Source of the DNA: Acidobacteriota bacterium | GTDB taxonomy: Bacteria; Acidobacteriota; Terriglobia; Bryobacterales; Bryobacteraceae | Length of the DNA stretch: 44,405 bases | Reading direction: 5' to 3' | NCBI GenBank assembly: GCA_025350695.1 | Contig: JANXXI010000100.1 | Coordinates: forward strand, 1-44,405 | Shown here: positions 15,986 to 25,392 of the stretch, piece after piece | How the letters are laid out: the number at the start of each line of letters is the position of its first letter | Numbering within the stretch: position 1 is the first letter of the stretch | Notes under the pieces: model-generated | What the model was told of the DNA's origin: nothing | What the model saw: only the letters and a program-made list of their open reading frames with translations | Databases searched by the model: none | Translations under genes and position numbers: made by a program

Positions 15986-17343
15986 TATGACTTGCACACT
16001 TCTTCCAGGAAAAGTTCCACGGCCTCAATGCCTCTGTAGAAATTAGGCAGATGGAGTTTCTCGTTCGGCGCATGCAGGTTGTCGTCCGGCAACCCGAAGC
16101 CCATCAGGATGCAGGGCAGGCCTAATTCGTTTTGCAACAAGCCCACAACCGGGATAGATCCGCCGGAGCGGATGAACACCGTTTTGTTGCCGAAGATTTT
16201 TTCCATGGCAAGAGAGGCAGCCTCGATAAAAGGGTTAGCCGTGTCCACAACACATGGCGGGGCGCTGTGAAATGGTTTCCATTCGGCAATGACGCCTGCC
16301 GGACAAACAGTTGCAATGGCTGCCGCCAACTGTTTGCTTGCCACGTCGGGCTTCTGCTTGGGAACCAGTCGCATGCTGATTTTCACCACGGCCTTGGCCG
16401 GAATTACGGTCTTCGCGCCTTCACCGACGAAGCCACCCTTGATGCCGTGGACCTCAAACGTTGGTCGCGCCCACACGCGCTCCAGCACGCCGAGGCCCGC
16501 TTCGCCGACCAATATTTTCGAGCCAACCTCCTTCTGCCTATATTCTTCTTCGTTGAATGGAAGGCGCGCCCAAGCCTCGCGCTCGGCGTCCGATGGCGCC
16601 TGCACATCGTTATAGAAGCCCGCAATTCGAATCTTTCCGTCCGGCCCTTTTATAGATGCGATAATTTCGGCAGCGGCCTGCAACGGGTTAGGGGCCGCGC
16701 CACCGTAGACTCCGGAATGCAAGTCCTGACTTGCGGCTGTTATATGAAGCTCGCCATACACGATGCCGCGTAACCCTACACAAAGCGTAGGCAATTCAGG
16801 GGCGAACATTTCTGAATCGCACACTACCGCGGCGTCCGCCTTCAACCTGGCCGGCTTCGATTTAACATAAGCCTCGATAGATTCGCCGCCTACCTCTTCC
16901 TCACCTTCGATCAGGAATTTTACGTTAACGGGAAGTGAACCGGTGCGAGCCATGGTCCGCGCAACGGCTTCAATTTGAATCAATACCTGTCCCTTGTCGT
17001 CGGTGGCGCCGCGGGCATAAATATTGTTGTTGCGTACGGCGGGCTCAAAGGCCGGGGAAATCCATTCATCCAGCGGCTCGGCAGGCTGTACGTCGTAGTG
17101 ACCATAAAAGAGGATTGTGGGTTTGCCCGGCGCCCCCAGCCATTCGCCGTAAACCATGGGATGGCCCGTGCCTTCCATCAGATGGACGTCCTGCAATCCG
17201 GCGGAACGTAGCTTGTCGGCCACGAACTGAGCGGCACGCAAAATATCGGGCTTGTGTTCGGGCGCCGTGCTTATGCTGGGGATGCGCAGGAATGCCTTAA
17301 ACGTCTCAAGCAAAGTTTGTTTTTCGGTTTCTGGGATCGGCAT
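15985..17343 (-). CDS. M20 family dipeptidase/carboxypeptidase
   Basis: A 452-residue zinc peptidase of the M20 family (CNDP/PepV-like dipeptidase group). Metal-site motifs in order are FYGHYDVQP, RGATDDKGQ, IEGEEEVGGES, VVCDSEMF and, near the C-terminus, LHAPNE. A dimerisation (lid) domain lies in the middle, about residues 190-330. No signal peptide, so it is probably cytoplasmic peptide degradation. I chose the ATG at 17343 because the reading frame before it has only a TTG inside the divergent promoter region. TATAAT (read on this strand) lies 13 nt upstream. It leads the run that ends with folK. Confidence 0.9.
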   Translation of the reverse strand: MPIPETEKQTLLETFKAFLRIPSISTAPEHKPDILRAAQFVADKLRSAGLQDVHLMEGTGHPMVYGEWLGAPGKPTILFYGHYDVQPAEPLDEWISPAFEPAVRNNNIYARGATDDKGQVLIQIEAVARTMARTGSLPVNVKFLIEGEEEVGGESIEAYVKSKPARLKADAAVVCDSEMFAPELPTLCVGLRGIVYGELHITAASQDLHSGVYGGAAPNPLQAAAEIIASIKGPDGKIRIAGFYNDVQAPSDAEREAWARLPFNEEEYRQKEVGSKILVGEAGLGVLERVWARPTFEVHGIKGGFVGEGAKTVIPAKAVVKISMRLVPKQKPDVASKQLAAAIATVCPAGVIAEWKPFHSAPPCVVDTANPFIEAASLAMEKIFGNKTVFIRSGGSIPVVGLLQNELGLPCILMGFGLPDDNLHAPNEKLHLPNFYRGIEAVELFLEEVCKS

Positions 17344-17356
17344 AGGTTGAAATGCG

Positions 17357-17362
17357 ATTATA
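17357..17362 (-). promoter_or_regulatory. -10 box (TATAAT) of the M20 gene
   Basis: A consensus TATAAT on the minus strand, 13 nt before the M20 ATG, would give a 5' leader of only about 6 nt. No convincing -35 box is seen at the expected distance. It lies in the 25-bp divergent gap with the YyaL-like gene. Confidence 0.45.
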
Positions 17363-17368
17363 GAGGAA

Positions 17369-19462
17369 ATGCCCAACCGTCTGTCTGCTGAAAAAAGCCC
17401 CTACCTACTTCAACACGCAAATAACCCTGTGGATTGGTATGCCTGGGGGCCAGAGGCATTTGAAAAATCAAGACGGGAAAACAAGCCCATCTTCCTTTCT
17501 ATCGGCTATTCCACTTGCCATTGGTGCCATGTGATGGAGCGGGAATCGTTCGAGTCGGAAGCCATCGCCGCTATCCTCAATCAGTTTTTTGTGCCCGTGA
17601 AAGTTGATCGTGAAGAAAGGCCTGACGTGGATCGAATTTACATGCTGTTCGTGCAATCGACTACCGGCGGAGGCGGGTGGCCCATGTCCGTATGGCTAAC
17701 TCCTGACCTGAAGCCCTTTTACGGTGGCACCTACTTTCCGCCCGATAATCGTTATGGCCGACCGGGCTTTGGGGCCATTCTTGAACACATCGCCGGCGTG
17801 TGGCGCGATGATCAAGCAAAAGTTATGGAATCGGGAGACAACGTACTGATTCAGCTTAGAGGGCATGCGACCGTCTCTGGCGAGCCGGGCCGCGTTGGTA
17901 ACGAAACATACGAGGCGCTGTTCTCCCATTTCCGCCGCACCTTCGATAAGCGCGACGGCGGCTTTGGTGGTGCGCCGAAATTTCCTCGACCTGTATCGCT
18001 TACTTTTCTCTTTCGCTGGTACTACCGAACAAAGAATGAAGAGGCGCGCGACATGGCGACGGCCACCCTACGCGCCATGGCGGCTGGAGGGATGTACGAT
18101 CAGTTAGGTGGCGGCTTCCATCGCTATTCGGTGGATTCGCACTGGTTTGTTCCGCACTTTGAAAAAATGCTGTACGACCAGGGGCAATTGGTCGTTTCCT
18201 ACTTGGAAGCGTTTCAACTTACTGGCGAACAACATTTTGCGGATATCGCTCGAGCATCGCTCGAGTATGTTCTGCGCAACATGACTAGCGCTGAAGGCGC
18301 GTTCTATTGCGCCGAGGATGCGGACAGCGTTGTTGATCCTGCGCATCCGCATGAAAAGGGCGAAGGCGCCTTTTACGTCTTCACCCAAAAAGAAATTGAG
18401 GCGACGCTTGAACAGCCCGATGCTTCCTGGTTCATTTATCACTATGGCGTGGACGAGGAGGGAAATGTTCACGAGGATCCGCACCATGAATTTACGGGTC
18501 GAAACATCTTGTTCATTGATCATTCCGTTGACCGAGTGGCTGAATTCTTCAAAGTCCCTGAGACAGAAATCCTCGCATCCCTGGAGAAGTCGAAGCAGAA
18601 GGTACTAGCGTTGCGCGCCCCTCGGGTGCGGCCGCATCTGGACGACAAACTGCTGACTGCGTGGAATGGCCTGATGATCTCGGCTTTCGCATTGGCCGGG
18701 CGATGCCTTGGGGAACCACGTTACGCGGACGCTGCGGCAGGAGCTGTCCGCTTCTTTCAAACTCGGATGTTCAACGCCGAAACAAAGACTCTTTTGCGGC
18801 GCTACCGCGAGGGAGACGCCGGCATTCCCGGTTTTCTGGACGACTATGCGTTTCTAGCATGCGCATTGATCGACCTGTATGAAACGACATTCGACATTAG
18901 TCCCATTCAGTTTGCGGAGAAGCTTGCGGACCGGTTGATTGAACTGTTTGAGGACGGCGAGGAGGGCGGCTTCTTCGCTACCGCTTCCGGCGACGCCAGT
19001 CTGTTGCTTCGCATGAAAGAAGACTACGATGGCGCCGAACCTTCAGGAAATTCGATGGCCGTTCTGGCTCTGCTTCGACTGGCCGCCTATACAGGGCGAA
19101 TAGATTTCCAGAAGTCCGCCGAACGTGCGCTCGCCGCGTTTGCGCATAGGATGAAAGCGGGGTCGCCCGGTATGCCGCAAATGGTAGTTGCCGCGATGAT
19201 CGCTGAATCTGCTCCCAGGCAGGTGGTGCTAGCCGGTGAAGATCTGTCGGCGCTAAAAGGCGTCTTGGGCAAACACTTTGCTCCGTTCCAGATTGTCTTT
19301 GCTCTAGATTCCGCGGGTTCGAGAGAATATTGGACTCGCCTGCATCCTGAACTGGCGGCGATGCATCCAATAGACGGAAAACCAACAGCCTACGTGTGTC
19401 AGAGTTTTGCTTGCCAATTGCCAGTAAGCGATACGACTGCACTCGAGGCTTCGCTACAATAG
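17369..19462 (+). CDS. YyaL/DUF255 family thioredoxin domain-containing protein
   Basis: A 697-residue protein of the COG1331 family (bacterial YyaL, eukaryotic SPATA20). The N-terminal thioredoxin-like domain (about 1-165) opens with [21 protein letters not shown] and carries the CxxC pair in [25 protein letters not shown] and [14 protein letters not shown] follow. The rest is an alpha/alpha-barrel resembling N-acylglucosamine 2-epimerases ([23 protein letters not shown]). The biochemical role is not established. The first ATG fits the family N-terminus; GAGGA is very close to it. tpx follows after 36 nt, and both are thiol-redox proteins. Confidence 0.92.
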   Translation: MPNRLSAEKSPYLLQHANNPVDWYAWGPEAFEKSRRENKPIFLSIGYSTCHWCHVMERESFESEAIAAILNQFFVPVKVDREERPDVDRIYMLFVQSTTGGGGWPMSVWLTPDLKPFYGGTYFPPDNRYGRPGFGAILEHIAGVWRDDQAKVMESGDNVLIQLRGHATVSGEPGRVGNETYEALFSHFRRTFDKRDGGFGGAPKFPRPVSLTFLFRWYYRTKNEEARDMATATLRAMAAGGMYDQLGGGFHRYSVDSHWFVPHFEKMLYDQGQLVVSYLEAFQLTGEQHFADIARASLEYVLRNMTSAEGAFYCAEDADSVVDPAHPHEKGEGAFYVFTQKEIEATLEQPDASWFIYHYGVDEEGNVHEDPHHEFTGRNILFIDHSVDRVAEFFKVPETEILASLEKSKQKVLALRAPRVRPHLDDKLLTAWNGLMISAFALAGRCLGEPRYADAAAGAVRFFQTRMFNAETKTLLRRYREGDAGIPGFLDDYAFLACALIDLYETTFDISPIQFAEKLADRLIELFEDGEEGGFFATASGDASLLLRMKEDYDGAEPSGNSMAVLALLRLAAYTGRIDFQKSAERALAAFAHRMKAGSPGMPQMVVAAMIAESAPRQVVLAGEDLSALKGVLGKHFAPFQIVFALDSAGSREYWTRLHPELAAMHPIDGKPTAYVCQSFACQLPVSDTTALEASLQ

Positions 19463-19498
19463 AAGAGAATCACCCCAAAAACTTGATTAGGAGAAAGA

Positions 19499-20011
19499 AT
19501 GGAAAGACCTGGTGCTACAACGATGAAGGGCGGTCCGCTGACGTTGATCGGACCCGAATTGAAGGCTGGCGATGCAGCCCCCGACTTTGCCGCGGTTGAT
19601 ACTGGCCTGAAGCCGGTTGATCTTGCGAAGACCGGCGCTGGCGTGCGGATTTTTAGCGTAGTCCCTTCGCTAGACACTCCGGTTTGCGATATGCAGACGC
19701 GGCGTTTTAACGAAGAGGCTGCCAAGCTGCCCAACGTAAAAATTTACACCATCAGCATGGACCTGCCCTTTGCGATGAAGCGCTGGTGCGGCGCGATGGG
19801 CGTGGATAAGGTGGAGATGCTTTCCGATCACAGGACCGGCTCTTTCGGGGAAAGCTACGGAACCATGATCAAGGATTTGCGCATTGAGAGCCGCGCGATT
19901 TTCGTGGTGGATCAAGCTAATAAGCTTTCCTACGTGGAATACGTTAAGGAAGTTGCCGATCATCCGAACTACGACGCTGCCTTGGCGGCCGCTAAATCTA
20001 TTGCTGGCTAA
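19499..20011 (+). CDS. tpx: Thiol peroxidase Tpx
   Basis: A 170-residue atypical 2-Cys peroxiredoxin reducing H2O2 and alkyl hydroperoxides with thioredoxin. The peroxidatic Cys63 is in PSLDTPVCDMQTRRF and the resolving Cys97 is in MKRWCGAMGVD, the spacing expected for Tpx. The DHRTGSFGESYG and LRIESRAIFVVD blocks are family-typical. GGAG lies 8 nt before the ATG. TACAAT, overlapping the stop of the upstream gene, may be the -10 of a separate promoter. A hairpin terminator follows 12 nt after the stop. Confidence 0.95.
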   Translation: MERPGATTMKGGPLTLIGPELKAGDAAPDFAAVDTGLKPVDLAKTGAGVRIFSVVPSLDTPVCDMQTRRFNEEAAKLPNVKIYTISMDLPFAMKRWCGAMGVDKVEMLSDHRTGSFGESYGTMIKDLRIESRAIFVVDQANKLSYVEYVKEVADHPNYDAALAAAKSIAG

Positions 20012-20023
20012 CCGAATTAAGCG

Positions 20024-20045
20024 GGCGGCGATTTGACTCGCCGCC
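20024..20045. terminator. Hairpin between convergent tpx and rsgA
   Basis: GGCGGCG (20024-20030) pairs with CGCCGCC (20039-20045), loop of 8. It is followed on the + strand by TACCTGTTTT, an imperfect U-tract. It lies between two convergent stops (20011 and 20054) and may serve both. Confidence 0.6.
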
Positions 20046-20053
20046 TACCTGTT

Positions 20054-21124
20054 TTAATGCTTCGGCCTCTTGTAAATCTCCTTCTGGGCCTTGTGAATCA
20101 CCTTCCATTTAGCTTTGAGTTCCACCTCTGCCTGCTTGTCTCCTAAACTCGACTGACGAGCAACTTCCCGCCTCATCTTATGAAAATTGGCCAAACGAGC
20201 CGCATCTAGTTTCCCGGCTTTGACGGCTTCCTGAACGCTGCAATCTGGTTCCGATTCGTGGCGGCAATCCGGAAATCGGCACTCCCCGCCCAACGCTTGA
20301 ATATCGGGAAAAGTAGCGTCCGTCGATTCATCAGGGGCAGATGGCAAACCCACTTCGCGGATACCCGGCATGTCGATCAACACCCAACCTTGTGGCATAG
20401 GGATCAACTGACGATGGGTCGTAGTGTGTCGGCCCTTGCTGTCTGAATCTCGAACGGCGGAAGTTCGCTGTGCTTCCCGCCCTAAGATTCGATTGAAAAG
20501 CGTGGACTTGCCTACGCCGGACGACCCCAGCAAGACAGCGGTTTGGCCATGGCCGATTGCAGCGGATAAGTCGTCGACCCCCACACCCGTCAATGCGCTG
20601 ACAAAATGAACCTCGCATTCAAATGCAGCCAAAGCCACCTTCACAGCTTCGGTGTCTGGGCTCAAGTCGAGCTTGTTCAGCACTATCACCGGGCGAATTT
20701 TGTTGGTCTTCGCTAGATGAACGTAACGTTCCACTCGCCGAAGATTCAGGTCGTTGTCCAGCCCTGAAAGTATCAACGCCACATCCACGTTTGCCGCCAT
20801 CATTTGGCTTGGCTCGCCACGCTCCATTAAGCCGCGGTACAAAGCATTGGCGCGCGGGACAACGCCTTGAATCGTCCAGGAACCATCAGCGCGGGGAAGG
20901 GCAGCCACCCAATCGCCGACGACGGGCCAAAGGCCGCCGTCCTTGGCATCGAAGCGGAGCCTGCCGGATACTACCGCGGAAAACGCGCCGTCCGGCCGGA
21001 TTAGGTGAAACGAGTTGTGGCTGATGGAGCAAACACGCGCAGGCGTCCATTTAGGTGGGTACTCTGCGCGAAAGTATTCAAGTAGATCAAACGGCTGTGA
21101 CCAGCCGAGTTCGGAAAAACTCAT
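20054..21124 (-). CDS. rsgA: Ribosome small subunit-dependent GTPase RsgA
   Basis: A 356-residue circularly permuted GTPase for late 30S maturation. Motifs come in permuted order: G4 VLNKLDL, then G1 GSSGVGKSTLFN, then G3 DMPGIREVG. An N-terminal OB domain (about 25-100) precedes them, and a C-terminal zinc finger follows (ECRFPDCRHESEPDC: C-x5-C-x-H-x5-C). Slightly longer than average. I chose the ATG at 21124 (MSFSELGW) because GAGG lies 9 nt upstream and the 37 residues before it look like untranslated sequence (Pro/Ser-rich, non-family). Confidence 0.93.
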   Translation of the reverse strand: MSFSELGWSQPFDLLEYFRAEYPPKWTPARVCSISHNSFHLIRPDGAFSAVVSGRLRFDAKDGGLWPVVGDWVAALPRADGSWTIQGVVPRANALYRGLMERGEPSQMMAANVDVALILSGLDNDLNLRRVERYVHLAKTNKIRPVIVLNKLDLSPDTEAVKVALAAFECEVHFVSALTGVGVDDLSAAIGHGQTAVLLGSSGVGKSTLFNRILGREAQRTSAVRDSDSKGRHTTTHRQLIPMPQGWVLIDMPGIREVGLPSAPDESTDATFPDIQALGGECRFPDCRHESEPDCSVQEAVKAGKLDAARLANFHKMRREVARQSSLGDKQAEVELKAKWKVIHKAQKEIYKRPKH

Positions 21125-21287
21125 GGGAGTTTGCCTCGGAAAATTGGAAAAAGAAGGGGGGGAGGGCAGGGCGGTGTTATCAGTGGATCCGCACACACCT
21201 ACCCTCATAGCGAAATGACCCGCTAGAGCAAGCATCCGGAACCATTAGACAATCTCAGTCAGTTGCAGAACCAAATCTCAGGATAGC

Positions 21288-22157
21288 TTATTTCTTCCTG
21301 CTTTTGGTCTTCTTGGCGGAAGGCGGCGGTGGAACATAGCAATGCTTCAGGCCTTGCACGAACCTTTCCGGATTTGTCGGGATTGAATGGACATAGAGGC
21401 CCCAGTGCAGGTGTGGTCCCGTGGCAAATCCGGTTGAGCCGACGTAACCCAAGATGTCTCCCGGCTCCACTTCCTGTCCTTCCTGGGCTGCTATTTTCGA
21501 CATGTGCAAATAGTGCGACGTCACCCCTTGTCCATGATCGATGCCGACTGTGCCTCCATGCAGGCGGAACATTTGAGCAACTCTCACGGTTCCGGCGGCT
21601 GGCGCATGAATCGGCGTGCCCATTGGCGAGCGCAGGTCAAGCCCACGATGGAAGTTCCCACTTGGTTTGCCGTTGTGATAGCGCAGAACACCAAAGGGCG
21701 AGTTGCGGCATTCGGAAACGGGCAAGTGAAATGGTGTGAAAAACTTTTTTTCGGGGGTAACTGCGGTGTACAAGGCTCGCATGGCCTCCATTTCACCGGG
21801 AAGCGGCGTGAGTTGCTTCATGCTGGTGCTGGCGGAAATATTTTGGATCGGGTATTTGCCGTTAACGACGTGAACTTTGACTGTATGTAACGTGCGGTTG
21901 TCCTCGGTAGCAATCACTACATCGAACAGACCGACGGAATCTGTTACGGCTACCGGGAGTAGACCTTCCATTCCACCTTTCCCATCGGGAAATAGCGGGA
22001 CTGTGGTTTTCCCTGTGGCTTTCGCCAGGGTGGCATGCAACTTGCCTGATGCGGTGGTCTCAATGTGGACCAATTCGCCCTGCCTTACCGTCTCAGTCAG
22101 CGTAAAAGTTGGCTGCGCCAAGAGTGGGAAAGTCAACAATAAGTAAAAAGCCTTCAC
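21288..22157 (-). CDS. Secreted M23 family (LytM-like) peptidase
   Basis: A 289-residue secreted protein. The GTG at 22157 gives a signal peptide (MKAFYLLLTFPLLAQ). The C-terminal M23 domain has the zinc ligands HRGLD (HxxxD) and HLH in GPHLHWGLYVH, with GIDHGQGVTSHYLHMS between them. It ends in a Pro- and Lys-rich tail (PPPPSAKKTKSRKK). The N-terminal 100 residues form a beta-rich domain resembling the one that precedes M23 in many Acidobacteriota proteins. Active-site His and Asp are present, so it is probably an active peptidoglycan endopeptidase. TACAAT lies 7 nt before the GTG, with no spaced Shine-Dalgarno. Confidence 0.88.
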   Translation of the reverse strand: MKAFYLLLTFPLLAQPTFTLTETVRQGELVHIETTASGKLHATLAKATGKTTVPLFPDGKGGMEGLLPVAVTDSVGLFDVVIATEDNRTLHTVKVHVVNGKYPIQNISASTSMKQLTPLPGEMEAMRALYTAVTPEKKFFTPFHLPVSECRNSPFGVLRYHNGKPSGNFHRGLDLRSPMGTPIHAPAAGTVRVAQMFRLHGGTVGIDHGQGVTSHYLHMSKIAAQEGQEVEPGDILGYVGSTGFATGPHLHWGLYVHSIPTNPERFVQGLKHCYVPPPPSAKKTKSRKK

Positions 22158-22164
22158 TCCCGTT

Positions 22165-22170
22165 ATTGTA
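22165..22170 (-). promoter_or_regulatory. -10 box (TACAAT) of the M23 gene, leaderless geometry
   Basis: TACAAT on the minus strand is separated by 7 nt from the GTG start at 22157, so transcription would begin at or next to the start codon. No clear -35 box. It is part of a 40-bp divergent promoter region. Confidence 0.4.
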
Positions 22171-22185
22171 AGCGGCAACCTAGAG

Positions 22186-22191
22186 TAAAAT
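22186..22191 (+). promoter_or_regulatory. -10 box (TAAAAT) of the E1 dehydrogenase gene, leaderless geometry
   Basis: TAAAAT lies 6 nt before the ATG at 22198 and no ribosome site intervenes. It is divergent to the M23 promoter. Confidence 0.4.
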
Positions 22192-22197
22192 CTAAGA

Positions 22198-24309
22198 ATG
22201 TCGCTACGCACGCAAGCGGGTTCTTCGACGAAGGACCGGTCCCCGTACGCCGCAGCCAGCCTCCTAACCAAGGAACAGTTGCTGCGGGCGTTTCGTTTGA
22301 TGCTCACCTCCCGGCGCATTGATGACCGTGAAATTGTGCTCAAACGGCAGAACAAGATTTTCTTTCAGGTAAGCGGCGCTGGTCACGAAGCCATTGAAGT
22401 GGCGGCGGCCATGGCGATGCGTCCTGGTCATGATTGGTTTTATCCTTACTATCGCGACCGTGGGCTTGCTCTGGCCCTGGGCATCACTCCCTACGAAATG
22501 TTTTTGCAGGCCGTTGGCGCCGGGGCTGACCGCCAAAGCGGTGGGCGTCAGATGCCTTCGCACTGGTCTTCGCCAGAACTGCATATCGTGACGGGATCAT
22601 CTCCCACCGGCTCGCAGTTTGTACAAGCGGTTGGTTGCGCTCATGCGTCGCGTTACGTGAGCAAGAATTCTGACGAAGTTACGCTGGTGTGCACCGGGGA
22701 AGGCGCAACAAGCGAAGGTGAGTTTTGGGAAGCGATGAACGCGTCGTGTCTTGAAAAACTTCCGATTCTATTTTTGGTGGAAGACAATGGTTTCGCCATT
22801 TCCACGCCGGTTGAGTTTCAGACGCCCGGTGGAAACATCTCTCATCTTCTGTCCGGAATGCCCGATTTGCTGCGTGTCGAGGTAGATGGTTCCGATTTCT
22901 TTTCCTGCTACGAAGCGATGACGCAGGCCGTGGCATACTGTCGATCGGGGCACGGCCCTGCGCTCGTGCACGCGAAAGTCACTCGGCCCTATTCGCATTC
23001 GTTGTCGGACGACGAGAAGCTTTACAAATCGCCACGAGAGCGGCAAGAGGAGGCGCGGCGCGATCCACTGTCGCTCTTCACGGCCTACCTACTTTCTGAG
23101 CGTATTATCGAGGAGCCAAGCCTTAAGGTCCTGCTCGGTGAGATCGAGCAGGAAGTCCAACAGGCCGCCGACAAAGCCCTACCAGCCGCCCCACCTGAAA
23201 AAGGTTCCGCCCTTCGTTTTCTCTATTCCGATAAGATCGACCCAACCTCTAGTCAGTTTGACCGCCAGCCAGAATCGAACGGCGCGCCGCGCACCATGGT
23301 GGATTCCATCAACCAAACTTTGCACGAGGAAATGGAGCGCAATCCACTGATGGTGGTTTTCGGCGAAGACGTCGCCGACTGCAGCCGTGAGGAAAATTTG
23401 GCTCTTGTGAAAGGCAAAGGTGGCGTGTTCAAAACTACGCTGGGCCTGCAAAGCCGCTTTGGATCTAAGCGTTGTTTCAACACACCTATTGCCGAGGCCG
23501 CCATTGTTGGCCGGGCGACAGGCATGGCTACCCGAGGTATGAAGCCGGTTGTGGAGATCCAATTTTTTGACTACGTCTGGCCGGCGATGATGCAGATTCG
23601 CGATGAGATGGCTAACATCCGGTGGCGCAGTCATAACGGCTTTTCCTGTCCGGTTGTGATTCGAATTCCAATTGGCGGTTATCTGACTGGCGGAGCCATT
23701 TATCACAGCCAGTGCGGCGAGGTTTGCTTTACGCACATTCCCGGGCTTCGCGTTGTGATGCCTTCGAACGCCGAAGACGCGTGTGGGTTGCTTCGCACTG
23801 CCATTCGGTCCGACGATCCGGTGCTATTTCTTGAGCACAAGAAGCTTTATAGGGAACCATACAATCGCAATCCGCACCCAGGCCTTGATTACACGATTCC
23901 TTTCGGAAAGGCGCGTGTGGTTAAGGCGGGTGCGGACATGACAATTGTGACTTATGGCGCCTTGGTGCAAAAGTCAGTTTTAGCCGCGCAACAGATTGAA
24001 ACGCGCACAGGCAAGACGGTAGAGATTCTCGACCTGCGAACTTTGCAGCCGTATGATTGGCAATCGATCGCTGATTCGGTGAAGAAGACCAGCCGCGTGC
24101 TGATCGCCCATGAAGACACTCTTTCCTTCGGCTATGGCGCCGAAATTGCCGCTCGGATCGCCGATGAGCTTTTTACTTTCCTCGATGCGCCGGTAAAGCG
24201 CGTGGCCGCGCTTGATACCTGGGTTGGATACAATCCGGAACTCGAGGATGAGATCCTGCCGCAAGTGAGGGACCTTGTGGAGACGGCGGAAACGTTATTG
24301 GGGTTCTAA
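22198..24309 (+). CDS. Fused alpha/beta E1 component of a 2-oxoacid dehydrogenase
   Basis: A 703-residue thiamine-diphosphate enzyme in which E1-alpha (about 1-340) and E1-beta (about 365-703) are one chain. The alpha half has the TPP motif as [15 protein letters not shown] followed about 25 residues later by EDNGFAIS; the usual GDG is GEG. Phosphorylation-loop-like sequence [11 protein letters not shown] follows. The beta half has [42 protein letters not shown] and the C-terminal [21 protein letters not shown]. Fusions of this kind are most often annotated as branched-chain 2-oxoacid dehydrogenase E1. No E2 or E3 gene is adjacent. Its stop abuts the convergent epimerase stop with no gap. Confidence 0.9.
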   Translation: MSLRTQAGSSTKDRSPYAAASLLTKEQLLRAFRLMLTSRRIDDREIVLKRQNKIFFQVSGAGHEAIEVAAAMAMRPGHDWFYPYYRDRGLALALGITPYEMFLQAVGAGADRQSGGRQMPSHWSSPELHIVTGSSPTGSQFVQAVGCAHASRYVSKNSDEVTLVCTGEGATSEGEFWEAMNASCLEKLPILFLVEDNGFAISTPVEFQTPGGNISHLLSGMPDLLRVEVDGSDFFSCYEAMTQAVAYCRSGHGPALVHAKVTRPYSHSLSDDEKLYKSPRERQEEARRDPLSLFTAYLLSERIIEEPSLKVLLGEIEQEVQQAADKALPAAPPEKGSALRFLYSDKIDPTSSQFDRQPESNGAPRTMVDSINQTLHEEMERNPLMVVFGEDVADCSREENLALVKGKGGVFKTTLGLQSRFGSKRCFNTPIAEAAIVGRATGMATRGMKPVVEIQFFDYVWPAMMQIRDEMANIRWRSHNGFSCPVVIRIPIGGYLTGGAIYHSQCGEVCFTHIPGLRVVMPSNAEDACGLLRTAIRSDDPVLFLEHKKLYREPYNRNPHPGLDYTIPFGKARVVKAGADMTIVTYGALVQKSVLAAQQIETRTGKTVEILDLRTLQPYDWQSIADSVKKTSRVLIAHEDTLSFGYGAEIAARIADELFTFLDAPVKRVAALDTWVGYNPELEDEILPQVRDLVETAETLLGF

Positions 24310-25392
24310 TCAAATCTTACGCAAGCCAAGTCCAGGCCCGGACGGCAGCACCAATTTTCCTTTGACCACGGTCACGCCTTGGAACGGATCGTTTGAGATG
24401 AGGAGATTCCCATCGAGGTCGGCATAGTCCACCATAGGGGACAGTTGCGCGGCGGCAGTCACGGCGGCCGAACTTGAAATCATGCACCCCAACATTGTCT
24501 TCAGCCCCAGAGACTTTGCAATTTGAATCATTCGGTATGCTTCAAGAATTCCACCGCACTTATCCAGTTTGATGTTTACTCCATCAAAGTAGTTTGCCAG
24601 TTTGGGAATATCTTGCGGATGAAGGCAAGCTTCGTCGGCAATGATGGGCATGTGCACTCGTTTGCGAATGTAGTTCATGTCCTCAAGCATGTGAGCCGGC
24701 ATTGGCTGTTCGATAAACTCGACGCCTTGTTTTTCCAGCCAATTGATTTTGCGCACAACTTCGTCCTTGTCCTTCCAGCCCTCATTGGCATCCACGCGCA
24801 AAGGCTTTCTTGTAACGGAGCGCACGGCTTCGATCGTGGCTTCATCGGTATCGAGGCCCACCTTCACTTTTAGCACCGGATAGGCGTCGGCCTCCTTGGT
24901 CTTTTGACGAGTCACCTCTGGGGTATCAATGCCAATAGAAAAGGTAGTCAGTGGCGCATCTTTAGGGTCGAGGCCGAAATACTGATATACGGGTACGCCA
25001 AAGTTTTTCGTGTTCCAGTCCATCAGGGCATTGGCTAGCGCGCTTTTGGCCGCCCAGTGTTTCGGATGCCGCTCAAAGATCTGCCCCAACAACTTAGAGA
25101 ATTGACGCCAATCAGCCTTCTCCAATTCGGGCGTCAGGCTTTTCAGCCACTCCACGCCTTCAGCCGCTGTTTCTTCGTAGCGAACAATTGGCGCACCTTC
25201 TCCGAAGGCGCTCACCCCACCTCGGTGCAAGGTTAAATGTAGGGTGTCGCGGTAGTCACTGGATGACATTGTGGTGGTCCAGGTGTGCTTCAGTTTCAAC
25301 CGGACAGATTTCGGATCCACCGCAATCGGTCCGGCGGCGGCTGATGCTGATCCGGCAACGAGCGGCATGGCTAACAAATCTCGGCGTCTCAT
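24310..25392 (-). CDS. Dipeptide epimerase (L-Ala-D/L-Glu epimerase-like, enolase superfamily)
   Basis: A 360-residue enolase-superfamily enzyme with a twin-arginine-like leader (MRRRDLLAMPLVAGSASAAA). The acid/base Lys pair is in VLKVKVGLD and NIKLDKCGG. Metal ligands are Asp in LRVDANEGW, Glu in FIEQPMP and Asp in IADEACL. The lid sequence and KCGGI, plus SSSAAVTAAAQLS, match the muconate-lactonizing/dipeptide epimerase branch (YkfB/YcjG). It starts 4 nt inside the NlpC/P60 gene stop (ATGA overlap). YkfB and an NlpC/P60 enzyme act sequentially on murein peptides in Bacillus, which supports L-Ala-D-Glu as substrate. An exported version is unusual. Confidence 0.88.
   Translation of the reverse strand: MRRRDLLAMPLVAGSASAAAGPIAVDPKSVRLKLKHTWTTTMSSSDYRDTLHLTLHRGGVSAFGEGAPIVRYEETAAEGVEWLKSLTPELEKADWRQFSKLLGQIFERHPKHWAAKSALANALMDWNTKNFGVPVYQYFGLDPKDAPLTTFSIGIDTPEVTRQKTKEADAYPVLKVKVGLDTDEATIEAVRSVTRKPLRVDANEGWKDKDEVVRKINWLEKQGVEFIEQPMPAHMLEDMNYIRKRVHMPIIADEACLHPQDIPKLANYFDGVNIKLDKCGGILEAYRMIQIAKSLGLKTMLGCMISSSAAVTAAAQLSPMVDYADLDGNLLISNDPFQGVTVVKGKLVLPSGPGLGLRKI

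Noticed and set aside
20884-21290. Longer N-terminus of RsgA starting at 21235
   Set aside because: The extra 37 residues are Pro/Ser-rich and non-family, while the ATG at 21124 has GAGG at good distance.
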